Positions 8,652 to 14,763 of a stretch of DNA of 20,161 nucleotides are shown one piece after another. The notes below the pieces were generated by a model, which saw only the letters and a list, made by a program, of their open reading frames with translations, made no database searches and was not told where the DNA came from. The stretch is from Candidatus Vogelbacteria bacterium CG22_combo_CG10-13_8_21_14_all_37_9. GTDB lineage: Bacteria; Patescibacteriota; Minisyncoccia; Phycocordibacterales; XYD1-FULL-46-19. Made by a program: the position numbers and the translations under genes. The stretch covers positions 1-20,161 of the forward strand of contig PCSX01000030.1 in assembly GCA_002772495.1 (NCBI GenBank). The letters are read 5' to 3'. The first letter of the stretch is position 1, and every line of letters begins with the position of its first letter.

Positions 8652-8690
8652 AACATTCTCACATTCTCAAGAATGTGAGAATGTTTTCAA
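8652..8690. terminator. Bidirectional terminator between MFS and helicase genes
   Basis: A perfect 16-bp inverted repeat pairs AACATTCTCACATTCT (8652-8667) with 8670-8685 across a 2-base loop. On the plus strand it is followed by TT, and on the minus strand by a run of seven T, so it can stop both convergent transcripts. A second palindrome, TTGATAA-AC-TTATCAA, lies just before it at 8633-8648. Confidence 0.75.
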
Positions 8691-8737
8691 CTTTGCATTT
8701 TTAACTTTCAACTTTCAACTTTTCAGTTTTAACTTTT

Positions 8738-8757
8738 TCCGCCAGCTAGCGGATTTT
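8738..8757. repeat. Short GC-rich hairpin TCCGC...GCGGA
   Basis: TCCGC (8738-8742) pairs with GCGGA (8749-8753) over six bases, in an otherwise T/A-rich tract just beyond the helicase stop codon. It resembles the other GC-rich hairpins in the window (14235-14265 and the three next to tRNA fragments) and may be a member of a dispersed repeat family. Confidence 0.4.
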
Positions 8758-11700
8758 AATTACCCATAGTTTCTCGCAATTGGCAAAATTCGCATTGAGA
8801 ATTATCACATCGTTTATCCCAAAAAGCCACACTAATAATTTCATCAGCGACTCGTTTGATTAAAGTTTCTAAATCAGCAATTTCCTGATCGCTAACGATG
8901 AAACTTTCTTTTTTATATTTACCACTACTGTTGGGCTCGATAAAATCAATATCACCAGAAACCATCTGATAGCGACCATTATCATAATGATCCAATAATA
9001 ATTTATAAAAAGCTAATTGGCGCTTCAAAGATCCTTCTGATTCATCATCTGAATCATCATCCCCTTCAATCTTACTTCGACTTTTAGTTTGACCAGTCTT
9101 GTAATCAACCACATTTACTTCATTACCAGTGCCCAAAAATTCGAGCTTATCTATTTTTCCCGTTAAAACAATTTCCGTCGGCTTGGCGCTATCAGTTTTT
9201 AAAATAATCCCTTTGATATCAAATTCAGTCAGAACATTAGTTCGCCAAGAATCGTGATAATGATCATAGTACCCAGCTAAAGCTTTCTCTCCTCGTTTTT
9301 TAAAATCCGGATACTCTTCAGCCGGCAAGGCTTGACGGGCAAGGCTTCGTTCAAAAGCCAACAATAAAAATTCTTTGGTGGCTGATTCATTATTATCTTT
9401 AAACTGATCAAAAAAATCACATAAGGCAGCGTGAATCGCCGTCCCATAAAGAAGATGTCTAGCCAGTGCCTTTGGTAAACGTAACAAATTCATATAAAAA
9501 TATTTCCAAGGACAAGTTAGATAATTATTCAAATGGGTCACCGAAAAACCTCGAGCGCTGAACAGAGCTCTAACAAATTCTTGATTACGGATATCTAAAG
9601 CTTCCACCTTTCCTGCTCGATAACGGAGGTCAGGCCAAGCCGAAACTTCCGTTTCCAATTGATCTAGATTAAGTTTTTCAGATAATAAGGGGTCTAATTC
9701 AGTCACAAAGATACTAGGTAAAAGTTCTTTCAAATTTTTTCCTTGCCGAGAATAAGAAATCGTCAACCCTTTTCTGGCTCGAGTCAAAGCCACATAAAAT
9801 AAACGCCGTTCATCATCAAGAGCTTCGGTTTGATCTAAATTATTTCCGACTAGAGAAAAAATTTGACTCGGTAATTTAATTAATTCTCGATGAGTTTTAT
9901 TACCCCAATGTTTATCATTAACATAAATAATATAAACATAATCAAATTCTAAGCCTTTAGACCCATGAGCCGTCATCAACCTAACTCGGCCAGCTCTAAC
10001 CCCATCACTATTTTTCTTTAATCTAATTTCATGTTTTTCCAGCATCTCTAAATAGTCCATAAAATCAGTCAGTTTGGCATTTCGTTTTTTTTCCAACAGA
10101 GCTTGGGCTTCATCAAACAAAGCATTGATGCGCTCGATTTTTTCAACATTCCCTGGGCTATTCAAAATCTCGGCTAACAGGCCACTATCTCGAAGTACTG
10201 TCTCAAATAAAACCACCACATCAAGTTCACTCGCTAAGCGATTAAACTCAGCTAATTTTAAATACCAGTTATTAATTTTGACCGCCCCCGCTAGTCCCAA
10301 TTTTTTCAAGTAAGTTAAATTTTTTCCAGCCTCATAAGCATTAATTTTTTCTCGACCAACCGCTTCCGTAAATTTAAATACGTCGAAAGCTTCAATATCT
10401 AAAAATCGCAGATGAAGAGTCTCAATCAAAGCCCGGCTATCACCAAAATTATTGACCGCTCGAAGAATTTTGATCAACTTATTAACTTCCTGATCGTCCA
10501 ATAAATCTTGATTTGATTCAATCGAAAAAGGGACTCCCTCTTTAGACAACATCGCCGAAACAGAAAAGGCATCTTGATTGTCTCGATAAATAATCGCGAT
10601 TTCCTCCGGCTTTACTCCGGCCGAAATTTTACTGGCAATATCTTTAGCCACAAAATAATCCTCTACTTCGACTCGAGATAATTCCGCTAGTTTGACTCTC
10701 TCATTTAAATGTTTAGTTTGCGTAGTCAACTTTTTATCTCCAGCCAATAAACTATGGGCTAAATCCAAAATTACTTGCGAAGAACGGTAATTATTTTCTA
10801 AAATAATTAACTTAGCTGATGGATATTTATTTTTAAAATAAAGAAAATTTTCTAATGACGCTCCCTGAAAACGAAAAATAGCTTGCTTGTCATCTCCCAC
10901 CACAAACAAATTCGGCTGATCATAAAAATCAGCTAATTTTTCTAAAATACCATTTTGAGCATTATTGGTATCTTGATGTTCATCAACCAAAATATACTGA
11001 TAAGTTTCTTGTAAGGATAGAAGTAAATCGGGATCAGTTTTCAGCGCTTCAAAAGTCTGACTAATCATATCGCTATAATCGTAATATTTATATTCTCGCA
11101 GTTTTTTCTCATAAGTCTCATAGACCAAAACTAGTTCTTGATTTTTTTCAATTCTTTTTAGCTCTTCGGTATATTTAGTCTTTAATTTTCCTTCGTAGCC
11201 TTTTTTAGTACTGTAAAGATCTTCAATTTGCCAAAATTCGCTCTCAATCTTTTTAAGTTCTGAAGCTAATTTAGCCGGACTAACACCTTCTTGTTTTAAT
11301 TGGCCAATCGCATTTTTAGCTTCTTTTAAATAATAGAAAGGGTCACCAAAAGTAGTTAGTCTGTTTAAATTCAATTCTGAAAAAACTTCTTCTAAAACTT
11401 TTATTTGATCGACTTCAGTAATATTGACTGCTCCAATAATGGTCGGAAAATCTTCGGGCCGATTGCGAATAATTTCATTACAAAAACCATGAAAAGTATT
11501 AATCACTACTCGATAAGCGGGATTACCGATAATTTCCCGTAAACGTTTACGCATGGCCAAAACCCCCGATTCAGTAAAGGTAAGCGCTAGAATATTTTCT
11601 GGTCGAGTATCAGTTTGGACTAAGATATTAGCAATCCGTAAAGCTAAAATCTGGGTTTTTCCGGTACCCGGGCCAGCCGAGACTAAAACTGGGCCTTCGA

Positions 11701-11770
11701 TAGTATCGACGGCTTCTTTTTGAGCTAAATTAAGTTGTTGATAGGCTTCTTGAAATTTTTGATTAGCCAT
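8756..11770 (-). CDS. UvrD/PcrA-family superfamily 1 helicase fused to a Fe-S PD-(D/E)XK nuclease
   Basis: A 1004-residue DNA helicase-nuclease for double-strand break processing or repair. Helicase motifs in order: Walker A SAGPGTGKTQ (31-40), DEHQDTN (263-269), VVGDDKQAIFRFQGA (290-304), LMTAHGSKGLEFDYVYI and ALTRARKGLTIS in the second half. The last 260 residues form a RecB/AddB-like nuclease: LTCPWKYFY, GTAIHAALCDFF, GKIDKLEF and VVDYKTGQT. Three cysteines at the end (C988, C993, C996) together with the Cys in LTCPWKYFY match the four-cysteine iron-sulfur clamp seen in AddB and Cas4 nucleases. One polypeptide thus carries both activities. The -10 box lies 7 bases before the ATG. No separate AddA/AddB partner is in the window. 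Confidence 0.93.
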   Translation of the reverse strand: MANQKFQEAYQQLNLAQKEAVDTIEGPVLVSAGPGTGKTQILALRIANILVQTDTRPENILALTFTESGVLAMRKRLREIIGNPAYRVVINTFHGFCNEIIRNRPEDFPTIIGAVNITEVDQIKVLEEVFSELNLNRLTTFGDPFYYLKEAKNAIGQLKQEGVSPAKLASELKKIESEFWQIEDLYSTKKGYEGKLKTKYTEELKRIEKNQELVLVYETYEKKLREYKYYDYSDMISQTFEALKTDPDLLLSLQETYQYILVDEHQDTNNAQNGILEKLADFYDQPNLFVVGDDKQAIFRFQGASLENFLYFKNKYPSAKLIILENNYRSSQVILDLAHSLLAGDKKLTTQTKHLNERVKLAELSRVEVEDYFVAKDIASKISAGVKPEEIAIIYRDNQDAFSVSAMLSKEGVPFSIESNQDLLDDQEVNKLIKILRAVNNFGDSRALIETLHLRFLDIEAFDVFKFTEAVGREKINAYEAGKNLTYLKKLGLAGAVKINNWYLKLAEFNRLASELDVVVLFETVLRDSGLLAEILNSPGNVEKIERINALFDEAQALLEKKRNAKLTDFMDYLEMLEKHEIRLKKNSDGVRAGRVRLMTAHGSKGLEFDYVYIIYVNDKHWGNKTHRELIKLPSQIFSLVGNNLDQTEALDDERRLFYVALTRARKGLTISYSRQGKNLKELLPSIFVTELDPLLSEKLNLDQLETEVSAWPDLRYRAGKVEALDIRNQEFVRALFSARGFSVTHLNNYLTCPWKYFYMNLLRLPKALARHLLYGTAIHAALCDFFDQFKDNNESATKEFLLLAFERSLARQALPAEEYPDFKKRGEKALAGYYDHYHDSWRTNVLTEFDIKGIILKTDSAKPTEIVLTGKIDKLEFLGTGNEVNVVDYKTGQTKSRSKIEGDDDSDDESEGSLKRQLAFYKLLLDHYDNGRYQMVSGDIDFIEPNSSGKYKKESFIVSDQEIADLETLIKRVADEIISVAFWDKRCDNSQCEFCQLRETMGN

Positions 11771-11777
11771 TGGACCT

Positions 11778-11783
11778 ATTCTA
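11778..11783 (-). promoter_or_regulatory. Helicase-nuclease -10 box, leaderless spacing
   Basis: On the minus strand TGCTAGAAT forms an extended -10 box whose hexamer ends 7 bases before the ATG at 11770. Transcription should begin at or beside the start codon. Confidence 0.5.
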
Positions 11784-11828
11784 GCATTTCTGTTTAATCT
11801 TTTCTTCTCTTAAATTTTAAGTGGTTTT

Positions 11829-11857
11829 TTGACTGATTAAGAAAAATAGTCTATAGT
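11829..11857 (+). promoter_or_regulatory. Sigma-70-type promoter of the GatB/YqeY gene
   Basis: TTGACT (11829-11834) and TATAGT (11852-11857) are separated by exactly 17 bases. The start would fall near 11864, giving a leader of about 57 nt that is almost entirely A and T. Confidence 0.75.
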
Positions 11858-11920
11858 TTGCTTATCTTGGATTAAAAATTCATTTTTAATTTTAGATTTT
11901 TAATTTTTAATTTATCAAAT

Positions 11921-12370
11921 ATGCTCCACGATCAAATCAAAGAAGAAATCAAAACCGCCCTGAAGGCTCGAGCTGAAGTCCGACTGCAAACTCTCCGAAA
12001 TTTAGTTTCGGCTTTTGTCACTGAAGTGACAAGTAAAAATCGAAAACCTGATGAAAAATTAACTGATGAAGAAGCTTTGGTCGTAATCAAACGTCTGGTT
12101 AAACAACGTCAAGATTCGATTGAGCAATTCACCGCTGGTGGTCGGGCTGATTTAGCTCAAGCCGAAGAAGCCGAGATGGCTATCTTAAAAACTTATCTGC
12201 CGGCCGAAATGCCGACAGACCAAATTAAAGCTATTGCTTTAGCTAAAAAAACCAAACTCGGAATTAACGATCGAGCTAAAATTGGTATTTTAGTCGGAGC
12301 GGTGATGAAAGAAACCAAAGGTCAAACCGATGGTAAAATTGTCAAAGAGATTGTTGAAAGTTTGTTTTAG
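11921..12370 (+). CDS. yqeY: GatB/YqeY domain protein
   Basis: A complete 149-residue YqeY-type protein. Residues 1-60 contain the family start (IKEEIKTALKARAEVRLQTLRNLVSA), then LTDEEALVVIKRLVKQRQDSIEQF and the hinge AEMAILKTYLPAEM. The C-terminal half (about 93-149) is the helical tail domain shared with the GatB subunit of the tRNA-dependent amidotransferase. Free-standing YqeY proteins are widespread and thought to act on or bind tRNA, but the reaction is not established. The gene has its own good promoter. No dedicated plus-strand terminator is evident; the hairpin 14 bases past the stop codon is polar in the opposite direction. Confidence 0.92.
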   Translation: MLHDQIKEEIKTALKARAEVRLQTLRNLVSAFVTEVTSKNRKPDEKLTDEEALVVIKRLVKQRQDSIEQFTAGGRADLAQAEEAEMAILKTYLPAEMPTDQIKAIALAKKTKLGINDRAKIGILVGAVMKETKGQTDGKIVKEIVESLF

Positions 12371-12376
12371 AAAATT

Positions 12377-12414
12377 AAAAAAACCGGTCATCACTTTTTT
12401 AAAATGACAACCGG
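12377..12414 (-). terminator. Rho-independent terminator of small RNA 1
   Basis: On the minus strand CCGGTTGTCA (12414-12405) pairs with TGATGACCGG (12393-12384) in a 10-bp stem with two G-U pairs, followed by seven T residues. There is no T tract on the plus side, so it is directional. Confidence 0.8.
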
Positions 12415-12537
12415 CACTGTGCGTTTATGAAACTTTTGTTGGCCTTTTTAGACCATAGGCAGCCCCCTTTCTAACTTACAACCTTATGCCTATGTCACCA
12501 CCCGACCCCGAGTCGTCAGTGACTACGACCAAAGACT
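12377..12537 (-). ncRNA. Candidate small RNA 1 (about 160 nt)
   Basis: This unit has its own promoter and terminator and no open frame worth calling. From a start near 12537 the RNA would contain a 5-bp hairpin (12512-12516 with 12525-12529), a G-rich linker, and an 8-bp stem (12454-12461 with 12487-12494) closing a 25-base purine-rich loop. It ends in a 10-bp terminator stem with seven U residues. It shares the 11-mer GCCTATGGTCT with candidate RNA 2 next door. I compared it by eye with SRP RNA, 6S RNA, tmRNA and RNase P signatures and found no match. Family unknown. Confidence 0.6.
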
Positions 12538-12543
12538 AAAATT

Positions 12544-12572
12544 AGTATAGTAAATACCTCAAAAAAAGTCAA
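12544..12572 (-). promoter_or_regulatory. Promoter of small RNA 1
   Basis: On the minus strand TTGACT (12572-12567) and TATACT (12549-12544) are separated by exactly 17 bases. This is one of the two best-matching promoters in the window, and no protein start lies downstream of it, which is strong evidence for an RNA gene. Confidence 0.75.
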
Positions 12573-12615
12573 ATAAATAGCCAAAATAAAAAGCCGTTGA
12601 CCTAACGACTTCAAG

Positions 12616-12668
12616 AAAAAAATAAATGGAAGGTCACGCTTTGAAAACATTGGAAACGTGACCTTCCA
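12616..12668 (-). terminator. Rho-independent terminator of small RNA 2 / gpsA
   Basis: TGGAAGGTCACG (12627-12638) and CGTGACCTTCCA (12657-12668) form a perfect 12-bp stem with an 18-base loop. On the minus strand it is followed by TTTATTTTTTT. Direction is therefore minus. Confidence 0.8.
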
Positions 12669-12779
12669 GCCTGACCACTAAAAACGCGTCGATTCGTTAG
12701 ACAACCTAGGTGTAAAGATGGGTTTTGGGACTTCCAATCAGACCATAGGCTTTCCCCTCCAAAGACCAATTCCAAAGCT
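12616..12779 (-). ncRNA. Candidate small RNA 2 (about 160 nt)
   Basis: It lies between the gpsA stop codon and small RNA 1, on the same strand. From the extended -10 box a start near 12779 is expected. The RNA carries the shared 11-mer GCCTATGGTCT (12750-12740), a possible partner ACCTAGGT (12711-12704) that pairs with it through one bulge, and ends in a perfect 12-bp terminator stem. It could instead be a long 3' untranslated region of gpsA, because the terminator would serve that transcript too. The length matches small RNA 1. Confidence 0.45.
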
Positions 12780-12785
12780 AATTTA

Positions 12786-12794
12786 AATATAGCA
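12786..12794 (-). promoter_or_regulatory. Candidate extended -10 of small RNA 2
   Basis: TGCTATATT on the minus strand fits the TGnTATAAT extended -10 pattern. TTGTCA is present upstream but at the wrong distance (9 bases), so no -35 is assigned. Confidence 0.4.
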
Positions 12795-12807
12795 AAAACC
12801 TGACAAA

Positions 12808-13710
12808 TTATAAATAGCCAGCCTGTGTATAAAGTATCTTGGCTTCCGCTTTATCTAAAACTAGTTTTTTTAATAACAATAAAAGCGGAAATTTTTTAGC
12901 CCGAGGACCAAGCAAATCTAACAAAATCGGCAAGGAAGCTTGACCTTCACTGATTTGACTTAAATCTTTCCCATTAACTAAAGATTGCCCAACTTGAAAA
13001 TTAAATGAATCCAAACTAAAACCGGTCGCCAACAAATCCCCCAAGCCGGCTAAACCAAAAAAAGTCTCTGTTTTAGCCCCAAAAAAATGACCGATTTTAA
13101 TCATTTCCTGTAAAGCCTCCGTCAAATATAGAGCGCGAGCATTAGCTCCCCATTTTAAAGCTTCTCCCGCCCCTAAACCAAGAACATAAATATTTTTCAA
13201 AACCCCAGCAATGCTTACCCCAGCCAAATCAGAACTAGTCTCCACTCGCAATTTAGGATTACTTAGAAGTGGAGCTACTAAATCTAACACTTTAGCTCGT
13301 TTACTAGCCAAAACAGCTCCGCCGGGTAAATTAGCTTTTAATTCTTCGGCTAACATCGGTCCACCTAAAACTCCTAAATAACAGCGGGGAACAATTTTAC
13401 TAATAAATTGAGTCGCGGTTAAACCTTGACTAGCTTCCAAACCCTTAATTAAAGAAACTAAAACTTGTTTAGCCTTAAGATAGGGTTCAATAAAAAACAA
13501 TACTTCTCTTAAAGCACTCGATGGTACACATAAAAAAATTACTTCCGCCGAATCAATAATGGCCGGCAAAGATTGATCTGAATCTTGATTTAAACCAATT
13601 AATTGGTCAGCGAATTTATCCCAAAAATAAACCGAATGGCCCTTTTGAATAATCAAAGAGCCTAAAGTTCGGCCCATTTCCCCTGCTCCAATAATCGCCA
13701 CTTTAGTCAT
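12808..13710 (-). CDS. gpsA: Glycerol-3-phosphate dehydrogenase [NAD(P)+]
   Basis: GpsA reduces dihydroxyacetone phosphate to sn-glycerol 3-phosphate in the cytoplasm, giving the phospholipid backbone. From the chosen start it has 300 residues. The Rossmann motif VAIIGAGEMGRTLG is at 4-17, followed by VIFLCVPSSALREVL, LGGPMLAEEL and the catalytic Lys region GVLKNIYVLGLGAGEALKWGANARALY. FFGLAGLGDLLATGFSLDSFNFQVGQ (in part) is the usual substrate-domain signature. The frame stays open 31 codons further upstream, but an extended -10 box sits 7 bases before the Met at 13710, so the short start is preferred. In this organism it may support use of scavenged or residual lipid building blocks; that is inference. 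Confidence 0.92.
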   Translation of the reverse strand: MTKVAIIGAGEMGRTLGSLIIQKGHSVYFWDKFADQLIGLNQDSDQSLPAIIDSAEVIFLCVPSSALREVLFFIEPYLKAKQVLVSLIKGLEASQGLTATQFISKIVPRCYLGVLGGPMLAEELKANLPGGAVLASKRAKVLDLVAPLLSNPKLRVETSSDLAGVSIAGVLKNIYVLGLGAGEALKWGANARALYLTEALQEMIKIGHFFGAKTETFFGLAGLGDLLATGFSLDSFNFQVGQSLVNGKDLSQISEGQASLPILLDLLGPRAKKFPLLLLLKKLVLDKAEAKILYTQAGYL

Positions 13711-13717
13711 GGGCCAA

Positions 13718-13726
13718 ATTATACCA
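13718..13726 (-). promoter_or_regulatory. gpsA extended -10, leaderless spacing
   Basis: TGGTATAAT on the minus strand, with the hexamer at 13723-13718, ends 7 bases before the gpsA ATG. It decides the start codon against the longer open frame. Confidence 0.6.
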
Positions 13727-13759
13727 CATTTATATCTGCTATTATAAAATAGCTTCATT

Positions 13760-13784
13760 TTTACATAGGGTGGTCCTATGTAAA
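13760..13784. promoter_or_regulatory. Perfect 10-bp palindrome upstream of gpsA, possible operator
   Basis: TTTACATAGG (13760-13769) and CCTATGTAAA (13775-13784) flank GTGGT. Neither side has a T tract, so a terminator is unlikely. Its position, 37 bases upstream of the gpsA -10, would suit a regulator binding site. The CATAGG core also appears in the small RNA 1 stem. Confidence 0.35.
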
Positions 13785-13877
13785 GACTGGTCAATTGGGT
13801 CATTTTTTGTTAGATTAAAAGCGAGAGAAAAAAGAAGAATATTTAAAAAATTATAAAGGTTCAAAAGAGAAGTTAGA

Positions 13878-13883
13878 TATAAT
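13878..13883 (+). promoter_or_regulatory. Candidate -10 of the tRNA-Gln fragment/GIY-YIG transcript
   Basis: TATAAT at 13878-13883 lies 10 bases before the tRNA-Gln 5' copy. This is probably the original tRNA promoter, now driving the fragment and the nuclease gene. No clear -35 is seen. Confidence 0.55.
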
Positions 13884-13893
13884 AGACAAACAT

Positions 13894-13914
13894 TGCGGGA
13901 TCATCTAATGGTAG
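13894..13914 (+). repeat. Truncated copy of the tRNA-Gln 5' end (nt 1-21)
   Basis: These 21 bases are identical to positions 14271-14291 of the intact tRNA-Gln. They cover the acceptor 5' strand and most of the D arm, and break off after GGTAG. The rest of the tRNA is absent, and a GC-rich palindrome follows two bases later. Together with the intact gene it brackets a 377-bp segment that holds the GIY-YIG gene. Confidence 0.9.
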
Positions 13915-13915
13915 T

Positions 13916-13947
13916 CGCCTTATCGGCGACCCGCCGATAAGGCGGGG
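13916..13947 (+). repeat. GC-rich palindrome at the tRNA-fragment junction
   Basis: CGCCTTATCGGC (13916-13927) and GCCGATAAGGCG (13933-13944) are perfect 12-bp inverted repeats with a GACCC loop. An alternative fold is CCCGCC-GATAA-GGCGGG (13930-13946). GC-rich inverted repeats of the same type sit at the fragment junctions of both tRNA-Thr genes. Confidence 0.85.
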
Positions 13948-13956
13948 ATAAAAAAT

Positions 13957-14214
13957 ATGTATTATTTATATATTTTAGAAAGTAAAAAAAATAAAAGACG
14001 CTACGTTGGATCCACTAGTAATTTAAAACGTAGATTACTAGAACATAATAATGGACAAGGTGGTAAATATACTCACGACAATCGTCCATTTGTATTAATT
14101 TATTATGAAGCTTATATTAATAAATTAGATGCAATACAAGCTGAGAAATTTTACAAAACAGGTTACGGTCGAGAAATTCTAGCTGGTAAATTAAGTCATT
14201 TTTTGTTAGCTTGA
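13957..14214 (+). CDS. Small GIY-YIG nuclease-domain protein
   Basis: An 85-residue stand-alone GIY-YIG domain. The signature appears as YYLYILES (2-9) and YVGSTSNLKRRLLEHN (16-31), with the conserved Arg in LKRRL and a Glu in AEKFYKT (63-69). Such proteins resemble the catalytic part of UvrC and of homing endonucleases; the small ones are of uncertain role. The gene lies between a partial and an intact copy of tRNA-Gln, directly behind a GC palindrome. A hand count gives about 27% GC, lower than neighbours such as the YqeY gene, and it uses AGA arginine codons that neighbours rarely use. This hints at transfer. GGGG at 13944-13947 is the only weak ribosome-binding candidate. Confidence 0.88.
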   Translation: MYYLYILESKKNKRRYVGSTSNLKRRLLEHNNGQGGKYTHDNRPFVLIYYEAYINKLDAIQAEKFYKTGYGREILAGKLSHFLLA

Positions 14215-14234
14215 GTTTGTAATATTTTAAACAT

Positions 14235-14265
14235 TCCGCCTAGATTTTCTAAAAAACCTAAGCGG
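14235..14265 (+). terminator. Hairpin between the GIY-YIG gene and tRNA-Gln
   Basis: TCCGC (14235-14239) with TAG, and CTA with GCGGA (14261-14265), form an imperfect stem around an AT-rich loop. It may end the nuclease transcript or form the right end of the inserted segment; there is no good T tract after it. Confidence 0.35.
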
Positions 14266-14270
14266 ATAAT

Positions 14271-14341
14271 TGCGGGATCATCTAATGGTAGGATAGCAGA
14301 CTCTGAATCTGTTCATCTTGGTTCGAATCCAAGTCCCGCAG
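14271..14341 (+). tRNA. tRNA-Gln (anticodon CTG)
   Basis: The acceptor TGCGGGA pairs with TCCCGCA (14334-14340). The anticodon stem GCAGA/TCTGT encloses CTCTGAA, giving anticodon CTG for CAG codons. The T arm is CTTGG-TTCGAAT-CCAAG. The discriminator is G14341 and the next bases are CCG, so CCA is not encoded, unlike in the two tRNA-Thr genes. The gene is intact although a partial copy lies upstream. Confidence 0.95.
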
Positions 14342-14348
14342 CCGATTT

Positions 14349-14466
14349 TTAAGCGTAAAAATCGCGTCGAAACGAACACGCTTTCGACGAGAATAAAATC
14401 TAACGCGAAGCGACCTTATTAAGCGTAAAATTCGCGTCGAAATTAGCAAATTTCGACGCAGATAAA
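14349..14466. repeat. Two tandem copies of a 70-bp hairpin repeat
   Basis: Both copies begin with TTAAGCGTAAAA (14349 and 14419). Copy 1 has an 8-bp stem, CGTCGAAA (14365-14372) with TTTCGACG (14382-14389). Copy 2 has a 10-bp stem, GCGTCGAAAT (14434-14443) with ATTTCGACGC (14450-14459). Stems are conserved while loops differ, which suggests the structure matters. It fills most of the gap after tRNA-Gln; open frames across it are artefacts of the repeat. Confidence 0.75.
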
Positions 14467-14512
14467 AAGGATCGAAACATTCCATCATCAAAAATAAATA
14501 ATTTAAAAAATT

Positions 14513-14725
14513 ATGTCTAAATCACGACTAATAATTCTAACCTTAATTCTTATCCTGGCTCTTGGCTTTTTATGGTTTACAACTAGGTCTTTAAAAATAA
14601 ATAAACTTCCAACAGACGAACTAGGTCCGATACTTACTTGTACGAAAGAAGCCAAGATTTGTCCCGATGGTAGTGCCGTCGGCCGAACCGGTCCTAATTG
14701 CGAGTTTGGAGCTTGTCCAAATTAA
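14513..14725 (+). CDS. Small secreted or anchored Cys-rich protein
   Basis: Seventy residues: an N-terminal hydrophobic helix (about 5-24), a short linker, and a C-terminal motif with four cysteines, CTKEAKICPDGSAVGRTGPN followed by CEFGACPN. The pattern CPDGxxVGRxGPNCEFxxCP recurs in many Patescibacteria exported proteins (from memory), but I know no assigned function. With even cysteine spacing it probably forms disulfides outside the membrane. A thioredoxin-like protein is encoded 38 bases downstream on the same strand, so the two may be co-transcribed. No Shine-Dalgarno sequence is present. Confidence 0.75.
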   Translation: MSKSRLIILTLILILALGFLWFTTRSLKINKLPTDELGPILTCTKEAKICPDGSAVGRTGPNCEFGACPN

Positions 14726-14763
14726 AAAATAGTTTCCAATATTAAATTTAATCAATTAAAAAT

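Noticed and set aside
12377..12779. SRP RNA, 6S RNA, tmRNA or RNase P RNA as identity of the small RNAs
   Set aside because: No SRP GGAAGGAAGCAGCC-type loop, no tmRNA acceptor end, no RNase P core, and no single long rod with a central bubble could be found by eye.
13711..13803. Longer start for gpsA, 31 codons upstream
   Set aside because: The extra peptide has no family similarity, and the extended -10 box lies inside it, 7 bases before the Met that begins the Rossmann motif.
13957..14214. UvrC as identity of the GIY-YIG gene
   Set aside because: UvrC is about 600 residues with further domains; this is a complete 85-residue stand-alone domain.
14349..14466. CRISPR array
   Set aside because: Only two copies, imperfect, with long internal hairpins and no regular unique spacers; no cas genes in the window.
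14282..14491. Minus-strand open frame of 69 codons
   Set aside because: It runs across the tRNA-Gln gene and the tandem hairpin repeat; its Arg-rich translation comes from the repeat.
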